The notes under the pieces: generated by a model
What the model saw: the letters and a program-made list of their open reading frames with translations, nothing else
Told to the model about the DNA's origin: nothing
Databases searched by the model: none
Assembly: GCA_949130495.1 (NCBI GenBank)
Contig: OX422221.1
Coordinates: 150,393,741-150,457,740, forward strand
Length of the DNA: 64,000 nucleotides
Direction of reading: 5' to 3'
DNA from: Sambucus nigra
Taxonomy: Eukaryota > Streptophyta > Magnoliopsida > Dipsacales > Adoxaceae
Made by a program: the position numbers and the translations under genes
Part shown: positions 1 through 12,040 of the stretch, piece after piece
Layout of the letters: each line of letters begins with the position of its first letter
How positions within the stretch are numbered: the first letter of the stretch is position 1

Positions 1-385
1 TTTTTTAATGGACTTTTAGTTTAAATGATTTTGGAACTCGAAATAATTTATAAATTTCTGGATGCCAGTTTAGAGGGCGTAGTTAGTCTCGGAAGGTGCG
101 AGACAGTCAAAATAAGTGCCATATTGTATTTTTGTGTTTCGGGCACTTTTACCTGGTTTTAGCTTATACGCGTATTTGGGAGTCATTTTAATGTGGTATT
201 AACCATTTAAGTTAGGAGTTTTAACCTAAGCCACGATTTTAGTCTTCTAAATCCCTTATTTTTCCCCATTTTATGTCTTGAACATAGAGAGAGAAAGAGG
301 AAGAAGAGAAATGGAGAAATGAGAGAGAGATTGAAGATGGAGGATGTGGGATTGCTTCTTCTCCAAATAAATCTGAGATATCAAC

Positions 386-397
386 CCTAAGGCAAGT
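386..397 (+). other. Putative GC-type 5' splice site in LTR leader
   Basis: CCTAAG|GCAAGT at 386-397 fits the plant GC-AG donor consensus, with the cut after 391. It follows an AG-rich leader and a telo-box-like AACCCTA. The same AG|GCAAGT occurs at the matching place in three other LTR families of this window. The acceptor would lie in internal sequence that is absent here. Confidence 0.45.
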
Positions 398-659
398 TTT
401 CTACTTGCTAATATGTGATTTAAGATGCATGAATTGTATGATAGTTGTGTATTTACATTTATGGCTTAAATGTAGAATTTGTGGGATTTAAACCCTAGTC
501 TTGATTTATGTTGAAGAAATTGTGGGTTTTGATGGTTAATAATCATGTAGATTAGTTTTGGGGTAGATTATTGTTGTTGGATGTGTATGAAAAGGAAGAG
601 ATTGAAGTTTGGAGGATTTAGGGTTCATAACCCTTCGTAGCCATTTTTGGCAAATTTTG

Positions 660-865
660 TAGGTCCGAATCGATTCGGCCCTTTGGGCGAATCGATTCGC
701 TAAGGGGAATTGGCAGGTCTGCATAACCCGAATCGATTCGGGGTTAAGGCCGAATCGATTCGGTCCATTGCAGAAGGTTGGTTTGGTTGTCCGAACCGAT
801 TCGCTTTCTGGGCGAATCGATTCGCTAGGGCGAATCGATTCGGCCCTTGGGAGAATCGATTCGTT
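660..865 (+). repeat. Palindrome cluster, core CGAATCGATTCG
   Basis: Seven to eight copies of the 12-bp perfect palindrome CGAATCGATTCG or a one-base variant lie in 200 bp, separated by 10-40 bp of unrelated sequence. The cluster is CpG-rich inside an AT-rich LTR and lies about 270 bp after the putative donor at 392. Confidence 0.85.
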
Positions 866-2809
866 TTCCTGCTGTTTTTGAGTTAATTTTTTTATAACTC
901 AATTTTAATCCTTTTCTTTAAATATAGGGACTAGGAACCTTCTTGAATGAAGTAAACTTAGAGTCCTAGAGTGTGAGATGAGTTAGATGTCTACCCTACA
1001 TTAGGAATGGGTTATGTGGGGACTTTTCCGGGGTTAGGCCTATTAATGATAGGGCATTCTTTTCTTCTAGTTAATTATTATAAAACTAGGAGATGTAGTG
1101 TTATGTTCGGGACACCTTAGAAGCTTAATTAAGCTATACTAGTTTTGATGGTTTATATTACCACCCCAAAAGAATGTTGGAAGATTTTAAAAGTTCGATT
1201 GAGCTATGTTAACCTTGGTGGTTCATAATAGTACCTTAAAGGTGAGTTTGGAGAATAAATTGAAAGTCATTTCATTCCTTCGAAAGATGATAACCTTGGG
1301 GTTCTAAAATAACATCCTAAAATGCTTGGAGATGATGAAGAGTTTATTTACTCCTCTGAGGTTGTAGTGTCGACATGAGTCATCGTATGGCTCCGGATAA
1401 AAAGTTATGTTATTTACAAAAATAATAATAACGGTTTCGAATAAAATGAAACATATACGTAAAATGGAAATGGTATTGATATTTGTAAATGAAAATTTAC
1501 TTAATCTAGAACCGGTAAATAATGATTTACTTGACTTTGAAATGATAAATAAAATGGCTTAAACACACCTCTCTAAATGACATCACAAGGGAAGTCCGCA
1601 CGTGAGGTGAAGCCCCCTGGCTAATGAATGCAGGGTGGATATAGTCCTAGGCCATGGGAGCGCTTATTGTTGTATATTTTTCTGCGATGGGTAGGAGATT
1701 CCGGGTGTGGTCTTGACTACCCCGCAGGCTCATGGCCGCTTCCCGACGTCTTGCGATATAGGTGCCCAGGTTGTCTAATGATAGGCCCTGGAAGATGATG
1801 GTCATTTAGGGGCGCGCACAGTGGGGAAACCCGGACGGGCGGTCTTAGAATTCGTTATATGTATATAATTATAACAGTTCATAATCAAGTGGGACTTGAT
1901 GTATTTGATATGCCATAAGAGCATGATGGAGTGCCGCAAAGAGCACATGTAAATGCCACAAAGAGCATTTGAAAATGATTATTTTCCTGATAAGGAAAGG
2001 ATTTTTACAAAAGGTAAAATTGAGATAAAACTTCCTTAAAGAGCAAAAGATTTTGACTATATATATATACTTCCTGCTAAGGAAAAGTTATATGAAATAA
2101 TTGGCACCTTTGGTGAAGTTTTTAGTTTAATGCTTCTTATTTTTGTTCCTGCTTAGCTTATGTTTTAAATTGTATAGGTTGCTTCTTATTTCTCTTTCTT
2201 CACGATTTATTATACATAACTGTCATACTCTTTATTCATCTGGTAATCATATAGAACCGGGCCCTGACCTGGTTACATTTCTTGTTGCATATTCATCTTG
2301 TCTCTGCTCAGGTACTCCGCCGCAAGGATGCCTGATTTGAATTCCTATTCCGATGTTTTCGATGAGCCGTGATGCATTGCGGGTATTACGGGATACATTT
2401 GGTATAGACGTTTTCATTTTTATTCTAGTTAAGATCAAGTCTGTTATTCGGGCAAGAGGCCCAAGCTTTTGTAAATGTCTAATGAAATGTAGTAAGTAAC
2501 TTATTGTACTTGTGTATTATTGGTGTATCAGTTTAGTGACCGGTTACCTATTCGGTCTTTTTATCGTATTCTTGTTGTATTATTTATATATGTCTTGGGG
2601 GTTTCCCTTATCTTTCATGAATTGGGTTGTTTGTTTTCATTTATTTACTTTTAAATCAAAATTTTTGGCAACCCGTTTTCTGAAATATTGGGTGGTTATC
2701 CTGGATACTCTATATTTTTGTTATGATGCTGAGAATGATTCCATCCATGATTCCGTTATATTGGAGTATTGGGCTGGCCACCCCTTATTTCGGATCACGG
2801 GGTGTCACA

Positions 2810-3564
2810 TCTACCCTCTTTCTATCTGACCCCTCACTCCTTCTCTCTTGGGCTTTAAGAGCAATTCCCTTATCTTTAGATTTAGCATTTTTAGGGAACA
2901 TATCAATTTCATAAGTTTGCGAATCTCCTACAAGTTCTTCCAATTTTAGCGTATTTAAATTACCCATAGAATTTAGCACAGTGACTTTAGGGATAAAATG
3001 CTTAGGCAAAGAACGAAGAATCTTTTTAACAAATCTAGCATTTGGAATATGTTCACCAAGATTAAAACAAGTATTCACAATGTCAGAAAGTCTAGCATAA
3101 AATTCATCAAAGCATTCAGAATCATGCATGGTGATTGTTTCAAATTGAGTTGTCAAGTTTTGCAACTTAGACTCTTTCACAGCATTAGTTTCTTCATGGG
3201 TGAGTTGTAAAACATCCCATGCCTCTTTTGACGTGGTACACGTCATTATGCGTTTGAACTCATCAGGTGTGACAGACCCAGAAATAGCACTTAGACCCTT
3301 AGAATTAAAAGATGACCATTTAATTTCTTCATCAGTCCAAGAAATGTTAGGTTTCAAGTTGGTCACATTATCAACAGTCACGGTGGGAGGAGTCCACCCT
3401 CGTTCAACCAAAATCCAGACACGTTCATCAATGGCTTTTAAAGCTGACCTCATACGGGCTTTCCAATAAGCATAATTTGTCCCGTTAAAAACAGGCATTT
3501 TATAATATGACTTCTCCATTTGAACACGCACTTTTTCAAAAATCAATTTTTTCAGAAAATTCAT
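2810..3564 (-). pseudogene. gag: SIRE/Maximus-type copia Gag, C-terminally truncated
   Basis: The open frame reads about 250 residues on the minus strand. Near the N-terminus is FNGTNYAYWKARM, typical of the DUF4219 segment of copia Gag. A UBN2-type Gag region follows, with KEAWDVLQLTHE and LRSLPKHFIPKV. The protein forms the virus-like particle shell of the element. The frame is undamaged as far as 2810, where the LTR of entry 1 interrupts it; the last nine residues are read from LTR sequence and the zinc knuckle is lost. The PBS lies 53 bp upstream of the start codon, at 3617-3628, and the LTR beyond it. The inner Met of MEKSYYKMP is a likelier start than the first Met at 3564. Assignment to SIRE rests on these motifs and on similarity to the second Gag at 28060-29839. 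Confidence 0.8.
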
Positions 3565-3616
3565 ATCTTAGAAAAATTTTATGGAAAAGGGAATACGCAA
3601 TAGATTAGCGTAACTT

Positions 3617-3628
3617 GCTCTGATACCA
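3617..3628 (-). other. Primer binding site (initiator tRNA-Met)
   Basis: The minus strand reads TGGTATCAGAGC, the complement of the 3' end of plant initiator tRNA-Met, the usual primer for minus-strand cDNA synthesis. It lies three bases from the LTR edge at 3632. Confidence 0.85.
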
Positions 3629-3631
3629 CTT

Positions 3632-4530
3632 TGAAGAACGTGTGTGCTCGCGTTCAAATGATCAAATTATATATAAAATCCTTTTAACACAAACAAACCC
3701 TAAACATGCAGCAGTATGTGATTGAATAAATTGATAATCTACGCAAGAACATTCAAACACATGCAATTAAGGAAAAATCCCCCTCAGGGGCAAAACCATT
3801 TATTTTCACTATAATTTGTAAGAAAATGGCTTACAATCGGATTACAATGAAAATACAAGTTGACTAAGAATTACCCCCGGGTATCGGATTCTGTAGTCGC
3901 GGCTGGAATTATCCCTTTCCAGTAGGGCTGCAATGAAGAAGAAGAACGGTCTCCTCCACAAGGGTTGAACAAACCAAAGTTGTATTCTTGGGTTGCAAAA
4001 GGATTCACAAATATTTGGCAAGGATGTGTGAATCAAAACATGAGTCTTGGGACTCAAAAATATGAAGACTAGATGTATTTGGACTCTCAAATTCGTCTCC
4101 TAAAGTCTTGCAAAACAACTCTCCCGAAGTTGGTATTTATAGGGAAATACATGAAGAGACCCACGATTTAAACTGTTGAAATTCTATCCAGCGTACAGGT
4201 ACCCCGAACCGGTTCGGGTACCCTTGCGAACCAGTTCGCCCCCCCGAACCGGTTCCAAGCTGGGTTCGGGAAAGTGTGCTGGGAACAGGTGCTTAAACAC
4301 TTAGAAAAATTCCCAGAATTTTCAATGAACATATCTCCATTTTCAACGAGCCATAACTTGTTCACCGTAGCTCGGATTGAGGTGCTGTTTCTTCCAGTAT
4401 CTTTTTTGCGGAAAGCTCTTCAACTTTCCAGGTTACTGGTCCTCCGAACGATGGCTGTAAAATTACCAATTTGCCCTTGAACATCCCTATCATGCCTTGT
4501 TTCACTGATTTGACTTCTCTCGCGTTCCAC
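3632..4530 (-). mobile_element. 5' LTR of the truncated SIRE-type element (outer edge uncertain)
   Basis: The inner edge is fixed by the PBS: the plus strand starts TGAAGAACG, so the LTR ends CA on its own strand. The outer edge is not resolved. A TG/CA-compatible boundary lies near 4527, but others up to about 4640 are possible, and the SIRE LTR at 29904-31601 is longer (1.7 kb). A palindrome cluster with CGAACCGGTTCG lies at 4195-4268. No ORF here looks real. Confidence 0.55.
4195..4268 (-). repeat. Palindrome cluster, core CGAACCGGTTCG
   Basis: Two copies of CCGAACCGGTTC and two variants (GCGAACCAGTTCGC, GGGTTCGGG) lie within about 75 bp of the SIRE LTR. The core differs from that of the LTR at 1-2809 by A/T to C/G changes, but the layout is the same. 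Confidence 0.75.
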
Positions 4531-5651
4531 TTGCATTACGAGCCTACAATCAAGGAACGTGAAGTCGTTGATGTAGATGAGGGACATATTAGTGGAGATA
4601 ATGCATTATTGATTCCCGGAATTCGGATAGAGGCCGTCATGTGAGATCGTGAGGTGACGTGCCAAATGTAGCGGCGTACGACATAAATAAATGAAACATT
4701 TCGGACAGGAGAAAAATGTCCTTACATTATTTCTTGAAGCCATTTTATGATTTCTTCAACGTGAGTCTTCTCAGTTCAGGTTTATTTGGAAGAAGTACGA
4801 GTGTCAACCATCCTAAAGCATAATGAGTTATAACATTTATATAAATATGATGCATAAGAGTAAGGTTAGATAGAGAGGACATATGGAAAGAAACTCTTAA
4901 AGAGGTCATATTATACAAAAATTTACTACAACTAACATTTTATGTTTCATTATCATTCTATCAAACTATCAAATTAAGCACACTTACTATTATACAACTA
5001 GATAAAACTACACCTATGTTTGTAAATTTACCACTGTATCTACAAGCTGCGTATTTAGTTATACTACTAGTAGGGGGAGGGAATATAACTTTTTCCTTCA
5101 TTCAGGGCGAACAACATCGACTTTTGATGGATCAAATTTGGGGACAAAATCATCGGAGTCAGATGGATCAAAGTCGGTTAAGTTACTTGAAGGGTCAGAG
5201 GAACCTTTGATAAAAAGATATCCATTTAAGGTGGCTTCATTGTGGGGTGGGGGGCGGGGAGTAAAGGTTATTCAAAGTAGCTTCCTTGATTATTGTTGGA
5301 TCATCAACATATTCTTTCATTTTTCTCATAGCATTTTCTTCACCAGATATAAGATTTGTTAACATGAGGTGCTTTACGAGGGAACTTGAGTTTCTCTATT
5401 CATCATCTACTTCACGAACCATGGCACTAATCTTAAGGAATGCTTGTTCGTTGATGGTATCTCCCCCAAATTGGTCGAAACTATTTTAAGATTAAAATGT
5501 TAGGAATACCAAATGTTTCATACTGCAAAATAGATTTAGTATATAGCAAGAGTAAAGAAGTTACAAAAAATGTAAAATAACTCTATGATTTATTATTACT
5601 GTATAGGTGTCTAACTGGGAGCATTTTAAAATCGCGCTTTGAAACCGACTT
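4531..5651. other. Unclassified old sequence with weak coding traces on the minus strand
   Basis: No gene can be called. Between about 5290 and 5490 the minus strand has short coding-like stretches such as INEQAFLKISAMVREVDDE and SGEENAMRKMKEYVDDP, separated by stops. They suggest a decayed gene or element that I do not recognise. A G-run (GGGGTGGGGGGCGGGG) lies at about 5243. Confidence 0.3.
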
Positions 5652-6240
5652 GTCACACCCTATTTCTGGTATGGGTGTACAAGATAATAATAGAGAAATG
5701 AAACTAAAGTTAGGTAAAAAATAACAAAACTTTATTCAATAAATTGATAGCTATATATTGTATCACTAAACACAGGGGTGAATAACAAGTGTTACATTTT
5801 ATTCCAAAAATAAAAATGACGAAGGTCATCGAGAAATGCCATTCTCTTCTTCCATCTTCTTTATCTTCCTTCCATATAGTTATAAAAGTTATTTGAGCTT
5901 ATCACAAAATGGGAGAGGGTACTATATCTTTTTCCCGGCACATCTAGAGGTAAAGAGGAATTAGTACAACTATGCTAAGTAGATTTTAACCAATTCTATA
6001 ACAAATATTTTATATCGAGGTTTGAGGAGTGTATGGAAGTACCTGTTTAACAATGAATGTTAGGAATTAAGAATAAGTTATAATTCTTATTTATAGAGAA
6101 GAAAATCATGGATTTTTAAAAAGATAATCCCATAATTATTATTTTACTAGAAAGTATAGAAGAATTAACCACACGAGTATAACTAAATAATAATTTAAGA
6201 CCTTTGGATTTTAGGCAACCGGGCTACGCACGTTTTGCAG
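5652..6240 (-). mobile_element. Possible LTR fragment, minus strand
   Basis: The plus strand starts TGTCACACCC, the reverse complement of the GGGTGTGACA end seen on the gypsy LTRs here. About 70-80 bp inside, the minus strand has a TTGAATAAAGTT polyadenylation-like signal, as expected near an LTR R end. The other end is not defined: the segment runs into the (TA)n tract at 6252. No coding content. Confidence 0.35.
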
Positions 6241-6248
6241 GAATGACA

Positions 6249-6251
<3 letters not shown>

Positions 6252-6299
<48 letters not shown>
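6252..6299. repeat. (TA)n microsatellite
   Basis: An uninterrupted run of about 24 AT dinucleotides. Confidence 0.97.
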
Positions 6300-6304
<5 letters not shown>

Positions 6305-6329
6305 GCATAACTAGGCTCTAAAACCATCT

Positions 6330-6916
6330 TAAGACCTAGAGGGAAAGCAAAAAAGTTTTGTGGTATAACGTGGAAATCCCTACACCAAATCCTGCGAATG
6401 GTCATCCCCGAGGGCTCATGGACCAAAGCCCTGACAAGCTGGTTACGACCCAAAGTTGTGACCACATAAAATTTTACGTGACCATAAACATAACCCAGTG
6501 TGGCCATGGATGCTCTTAGAAAAGGTCATGGACCAAATCCTTGACCAGTATGGGCCGTGACCAGGTTGTGACCATTATGCTACCAAATTTGAGCCAAAGT
6601 TTCCTCAAAGTTTAGTCACGGTAGGGTCACGGACAAGGGCTGTGACAAAGGCCACAATGTACACCTTAGTCATGAACATCTCAATTTTTTCACGCACGTT
6701 AGTCATGGCTGGGTCCAGTGACCACATGGTTGCCTACACGCTGATGTGGAAAAAATTTAAGGGTCATGGTAATGGGTCACGGCTCTAGGTCGTGATAAGG
6801 GTCCTTATAATAAAAATCACCCGCCTTCATTTTATTTCTTCTTGCGTCAATCTCTCTTACATTCTCTCAACCACAAACCCTAATTTCGGTCTAATCTCTC
6901 TCTCTCAATCTCAAAG
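6330..6916 (+). promoter_or_regulatory. Promoter-like segment with repeated GGTCACGG/GTGACC words
   Basis: From about 6400 to 6800 the words GGTCATGGACC, GTGACC, GGTCACGG and close variants recur more than a dozen times in both orientations. A TATA-like CTTATAATAAAA follows at about 6807. After it comes a TC-rich leader with the telo-box-like AAACCCTAAT (about 6886) and a GT donor candidate, CAAAG|GTAAAC, at about 6915. This looks like the promoter and first exon of an element or gene whose body is not present; the (TG)n tract follows directly. Confidence 0.4.
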
Positions 6917-6957
6917 GTAAACCTTAATTTTTTTTTTAAATTGTCGTGTTAAACCCT

Positions 6958-7157
6958 AATGTATCTGTGTGTGAATGTGTGTGTAAGTGTGTATATGCAT
7001 GTGTATGTGTGTGTGTATATTTGTGTGAATGTGTGTGTACATCTGTGTATGTGTGTGTACGTCTGTATATGTGTGTATGTGTGTGTATATGAGTGTATAT
7101 GTGTGAATATGTGAGTATATATATGTGTGTGCATGTGTGTGTACGTGTGTATACTTT
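6958..7157 (+). repeat. Degenerate (TG)n/(TATG)n microsatellite
   Basis: About 200 bp of TGTGTG broken by TATA, CATG and GAATG. ORFs rich in His and Thr on the minus strand here are translations of the repeat and not genes. Confidence 0.9.
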
Positions 7158-7189
7158 TTTTTTCAAAAAAGGGATGTTATATTTAGGGA

Positions 7190-7480
7190 TTGAAATATAT
7201 GATTGGGAATTGTTATTTAGAGTTTGAAATTAATTGTATTGTCATTATTAGTATTGACTGAATGTTTTTACTTAGAGATTAAAATAAACTGAGAAATTTA
7301 AGGGTACTGTCATTTAGGGCTTGAAATTTATTTAGAGTTTGAAATTAATTGAGTATTATAAGTATTGACTGAATATGGTTATTTAGGGAGTAAAATAAAT
7401 TGCATTATTTTAGGGTATTGTCGTTTAGGGCCTGGTATTTATATGGAGTTTCAAATTAATTGAGTATTTTAGATTCCACG
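7190..7480 (+). repeat. Imperfect tandem repeat, period about 113-115 bp
   Basis: Roughly 2.5 copies. The phrase TTTAGAGTTTGAAATTAATT recurs near 7215, 7331 and 7445, each followed by a TTAGGG-bearing and an ATAAATTG-bearing segment. It abuts the left end of the SIRE nest. Confidence 0.7.
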
Positions 7481-7492
7481 CCCTAATCAAAC

Positions 7493-8273
7493 TGTTGGAA
7501 AACGAGGCCCCCAATTTTGAAATTCTTTCTTTTTACTTCAAAAGTAATAATTTCCTTTTTAGATTCAGAAGCGTGAGATGGTTCAAATTAAAACAAATGA
7601 ACAAATTTTAATTTCTGTTCAAATTAAAATTGAACAAAGTGAAATTAGATTAAACAAAAATGCATTTCACTAAAACCAATTTAACCCAAGTCCTAGAAAT
7701 TTGCCTAAATCATATTTTAAAATTTTACCAAATTAGGCCAAACTAATTTTATCAAATTAAATTAAATGACTTGAATTAAATTAACATAAACATTACCCAA
7801 ATTAATTTAGTACCAAAATAAGTAAGTAGTGGTTAAACCAAATTTTATCTTGTTACCTAAGTATGCGTTCTAGGTGAGTATAGCAAGATAAAATAAATAA
7901 TCAATCACTACGCCGCGATGTACGAGGAAAAACGCAAAACAGGAAAAAACCTCGGACGGCCCTAGCCTTAAGTCCACTTAGTATGGATTTACAATTACAA
8001 GAAAGATGACTTACTTCCTCGACTCGACCCCTTTCAAGCCTTGACGCTTCTTCTTGTAAACACCTCCGCCTAGTTGACAACCCCGGAGCTCCATCGCGAT
8101 CTCAAAATCCACGGATGAGACAATAGGTACACCGTTAACCACACATGGTACCTTTCACCACGTGAGAATGCCGCAGCAAAACAAACTTCTTCTTCTTTGT
8201 GGGATTTAGAAGGAAACCCAAACTTCTCTTCAAACGGATGTAGATATAAACCGGTGCAAACACTCCAAGCAAA

Positions 8274-8318
<45 letters not shown>
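7493..8318 (-). mobile_element. 3' LTR of the SIRE element, outer half
   Basis: It matches 29904-30690 base by base with scattered substitutions, from the TGTTGG edge through the phrase CTCCAAGCAAAGTATATA. The match stops in the (TA)n tract at 8278-8317. The continuation of this LTR is found at 25068. ORFs here are chance. Confidence 0.88.
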
Positions 8319-8323
<5 letters not shown>

Positions 8324-10189
8324 AGTTATCTTGGTTTTTGAAAATGTACACATTTTTAACGGTCTAGATCGATGCCACCTCCTTACCTATTTTTACTCAT
8401 GTTAACGGTTCAAATCACATCTCTTTCCCTTTTACAAACCTACCCCTCAATTATTTGGTTTCCCCCTCTTTTTTTTTCTCATCAAAGTTACCCTTTAATT
8501 TGAAAATGAAGGTATTTTTGGAAGAGACTCTCACGTTCTCACCACTTTCTCCTATAAGATCACAAAAATCCACCTCGTCATTAGCACACTCCTCTCTCGG
8601 TTCTATCATTCTCTCCTATCAGGTATGCTATCTCTCACCATTTTCATTTGGGTTTAGTTTTTTTTTTGTTGAAAATTAGTTTTTTTTTGTCAAGTATACT
8701 ATCTCACTTTCGATTTCAGCTATACTAACTCACTTTCGGTTTCAGTAATTTGTGTTTAAATTTTTGCTTGCTTAGGTTAAGAATCTTACTTCAACCACCC
8801 AAATCGAGGACTATGAGTATCAAAGACCATCGCCGAAGACCATCGCCGACAGGTGAGGAAATATATAGTCAAATACATTGGGTTTTTGGTTGCTTCTTAT
8901 CTTTGTGAACATGAACTGCCATTTTATGTCTATTAAAGTATTCAATAATTGCAAAACTCATTATGTGTGATTGATTCTATATTTGTAGGGTTTTTAAATA
9001 ACTAATCTCATAGTTTTGTATATTGTGTTCAAATTTTGGGTTTCTATGGTTTCGAATCTTGGATCTCTTTGTTAAACTCTCTATTTATGTTGTATTTTAG
9101 GTTTTTAGAGATTTCCAATAAAAGCTTTATGGTTTATTTTAGTATTAAATTTTTTTTTCACGTAATAAGTATGTGTAAACATTTGGGATGTGTGTGTAGA
9201 TATTTTATGTAAACATTTGGACTTGCAGATTAATTTTACAGATATTAGGTCTAATTTTGTAAAAAAACAAAAGTACAGCGCGTTATTATTCGATGTCACT
9301 ATCTTTTCTGTTTATTTTGAGGTCTATAATTGTTCGATAAAAAACAAAAGCCATTTTTTCTTATTTAATGTGAGGTATAGATTTTATTTAATTGTAATTT
9401 TTCTTTTTCTTTTATTGAGGTGCTCTTTTAGTTGTTCCGTTTGGGATGTGTGGACTATTGTGCTTGCGATTGGGATGTGTGGAGATTTTTGTAAGTTCTT
9501 GGTGTATGACTACATTTATAATCCCTTATTTCATGTATCATGTTATTAATATCTTTCTTTGGGAGATTTATTAGAAGATTTATCATAATAGGACAACTAC
9601 AATGGGTATTGCTGAAATGAATAGGTAGTGTTGCGTAGATCATTCGAAGTGTATGTTGTTTACATAGTGTAGATAAGGTGTTTGATGAAACTTTTGAGAG
9701 ACTATGGTGTTTATCTTGTTTTTGTCTTTTATAAAATATAGTGAAGAGTATATCATAATAATTATTGTCTGCATTTTGGTTGCCTATATAGGGATGGATA
9801 TTGATTTCCAATTTGGGTATAATTCTACGAGATTGCCTTAAAGGTGGTTTAGTTCTATATTCATCTTCCGTAAGGTTAGTAAGAACATTGGAGAATGCTT
9901 CTCATTTAATGAGATTGATATTTTGAAATGTATGGACATTAGCAGAGGTTTGTATTTTGAAATGTATGGCCATTATCAAAGCTTGGGTTTCCACACATTC
10001 ATTTCTCACATTATTTAGAATTTCGACACACACAATACACGAACACAGATATGTTGTGTGTCAAGCATATTGAATGCCAAACACCTATGCAAGTTTCATT
10101 TACGGTATCAACGATATGTATCACCCGATACACTCCAGTTCTCAATGGCACATGGCAGAACCCGATAGATCCAGTTATACATATAGTGG

Positions 10190-10412
10190 TATTATCTACT
10201 AAAAATTTCATATATGGTGCGTTGTTGTATTTGCTTAAAAATGGTATTATCAACCATGGTATTACACTTGATATACACTTAATTTTAACAGCTATTACCA
10301 GCTGTTAAAACCAGCTATACACTTAATATCAACAACCATGGCATTATCTACTAATAATTTTCATATAAATTTTTATAGGGTGCGGTGTTGTATTTGCTGA
10401 AAAATGGCGAAG
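10190..10412 (+). repeat. Pair of imperfect direct repeats
   Basis: ATTATCTACTAAAAATTTC... and GGTGCG.TGTTGTATTTGCT.AAAAATGG occur at about 10190-10246 and again at about 10342-10410, with a small insertion in the second copy. Confidence 0.6.
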
Positions 10413-11089
10413 AAATTCTCTAGCAAATGAAGATGGGAGGTCTCGATGGAGCAATTTGCGAGCGATGAAGATTTGGTAAGATAACTCTTCCTACGGTTGC
10501 CTTCGAGATGTCTTATCATATTCAAATCAGTTTCAAAACATGGATTCTCTATCTTATCAGACACCCACTTGGACTGCAACCACAAGTTGAGGTTGGAGTT
10601 AGGGTTCCTTATCTATTACTTCTCGCTGTGGCAGTAGCAGGAGTTGCAGTAAAGATTCTACAGTCCTATAACTGCTTTATTTTCTACACTTTTTTATATG
10701 TTGTGTGATCAATGCATTGGTTTTAGATATTTTTTCGAAGAAATGATAGAATAAGGTTTGTGGAAGGTCTTGTGTTGTTTGTTATAGGCACGATCAAAGG
10801 TTTCAGTGTGCTAATCATTTTAACCCCCTTTAAAATATTTTAATCAGCTGAATTAACTGTTGAAAATGTTTTAATCATTTGAATTCCCTCAAGTTCTCTT
10901 CGATTTGTGTTTTTGGTCAAGGCTTTAAGGAATTAAGGACTCATCTCCCAACAAGCCTTCCAATTTGGTCCGAAGGGAAGAGAGATGTTAGGAGGGGAAG
11001 AGGGTGGTCCGAAGCTTGGTGGGTTGTTGTACATTTGAGAAGAAAATCTCTTCTTAAACAACAAATGTAGAGGTGATGTTTTAAGCAAG

Positions 11090-11637
11090 TGTTTTTTTTA
11101 AGAAGGTGTTTTTTTCTCTTTCTACAAAGAGGTGTCTTTTTTCATTTAATCACAATATTAAAGTGATATCCTACTCAATTACGAAGGATGTTAGGTTCGG
11201 CCTGTGCATAGTTTGAGCAGATGTCATGACTCAACCTGTGAAGAAATTAAGTTCATATGAATCGTTTTGGGGAATAAGGCTTGACTTGGTTTTGTGGTCA
11301 GCACAGGTTCATCCTGGGCAATACTAGATGCCCATTTTTTTTTTTGTACATGTATTTTTTATTTTATTTATGAACTATTTTTTTTTTTTGGAGAAAGGGT
11401 GGAGGATTGGCTGTTTACAAACTAGAGTCCAATTATATTTTATAGTCATTGTGTTGGAACGTAGATGTGAAGTTGGGGAACAAAACTGTGTGCAAGAAAT
11501 TATGTATAAGATCTAACTACACTCAGGCTCAAACTATGTGCAAGCAGTTTTTCATTTCGTCACAAGAAGTTTTTTTTAAGCAGGTGTTTTTCCTTCTCTT
11601 TCTACAAGAAGGTGTCTTTTTCATTTAATCACAATAA
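11090..11637 (+). repeat. Pair of direct repeats, about 70 bp each, 475 bp apart
   Basis: The phrase TCTCTTTCTACAA.GA.GGTGTCTTTTT followed by CATTTAATCACAATA occurs at 11090-11157 and 11565-11637. Both begin with a T-run and AAG(A/C)AGGTGTT. Confidence 0.75.
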
Positions 11638-12040
11638 CATACTCGCTGGTGATGAAACTGATGAACTCGAAAACACTGTCCTGAACGGTATCCTTAGCGT
11701 TATTGGTGATATTACACATATGCATCAATTGGGGTGGTGAAGGTGTTAAATTCAGCCATTGCAACGTGTACAAATTTCACATTGTTGTTGTTATTGATTT
11801 TTACGGGATCACGAAATACTTGATTGTGAGTTTCTGCTTCAGCGTATGGAATCATTGTCATGACCATACTATCAAAGATTATTTTCTATCTTTTTTTTCT
11901 TCGTAAAATCGTTAGTATATTGACATTTGTGAATACCTTCTTTTTAGTTTATTTCCCATTCTTGTGGTAGATGGATGCTTTATGCTCCCATCCAACATGA
12001 TATCTATTTAAGTTCCCTCTTAACCTTACTATATTCTTAG

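Larger units (their letters stand above)
1..2809 (+). mobile_element. Chromovirus-type LTR, 3' part (start lies outside the window)
   Basis: The segment ends in GGGGTGTCACA at 2809, like the other gypsy LTRs in this window. It also has a purine-rich leader (about 285-390), a GC-type splice donor (392) and a palindrome cluster (660-865). The donor sits 559-646 nt inside the LTRs whose starts are visible here, so the missing 5' part is probably 200-250 nt and the whole LTR about 3 kb. No coding content is supported; the short ORFs inside are chance. It is inserted into a SIRE-type gag that resumes at 2810. Solo LTR or element end cannot be told from here. Lineage is inferred from the LTR layout, not from protein. 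Confidence 0.75.
8330..12040 (+). other. Left arm of the Helitron-like insertion, non-coding
   Basis: No ORF is convincing. Splice-like joints occur, for example CTATCAG|GTATGC near 8619 and GCCGACAG|GTGAGG near 8849, so parts may be captured host gene pieces that I cannot name. Between about 11640 and 11740 a coding-like stretch reads GDETDELENTVLNGILSVIG. Two pairs of direct repeats are listed separately. Confidence 0.4.

Noticed and set aside
8455..8679. 74-codon ORF with a Ser-rich sequence in the Helitron-like insertion
   Set aside because: Low complexity, no recognisable motif; it crosses a splice-donor-like CTATCAG|GTATGC.
11641..11740. Possible second Pescadillo exon (GDETDELENTVLNGILSVIG)
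   Set aside because: Does not match the acidic linker that precedes the BRCT domain in plant Pescadillo; left unassigned.
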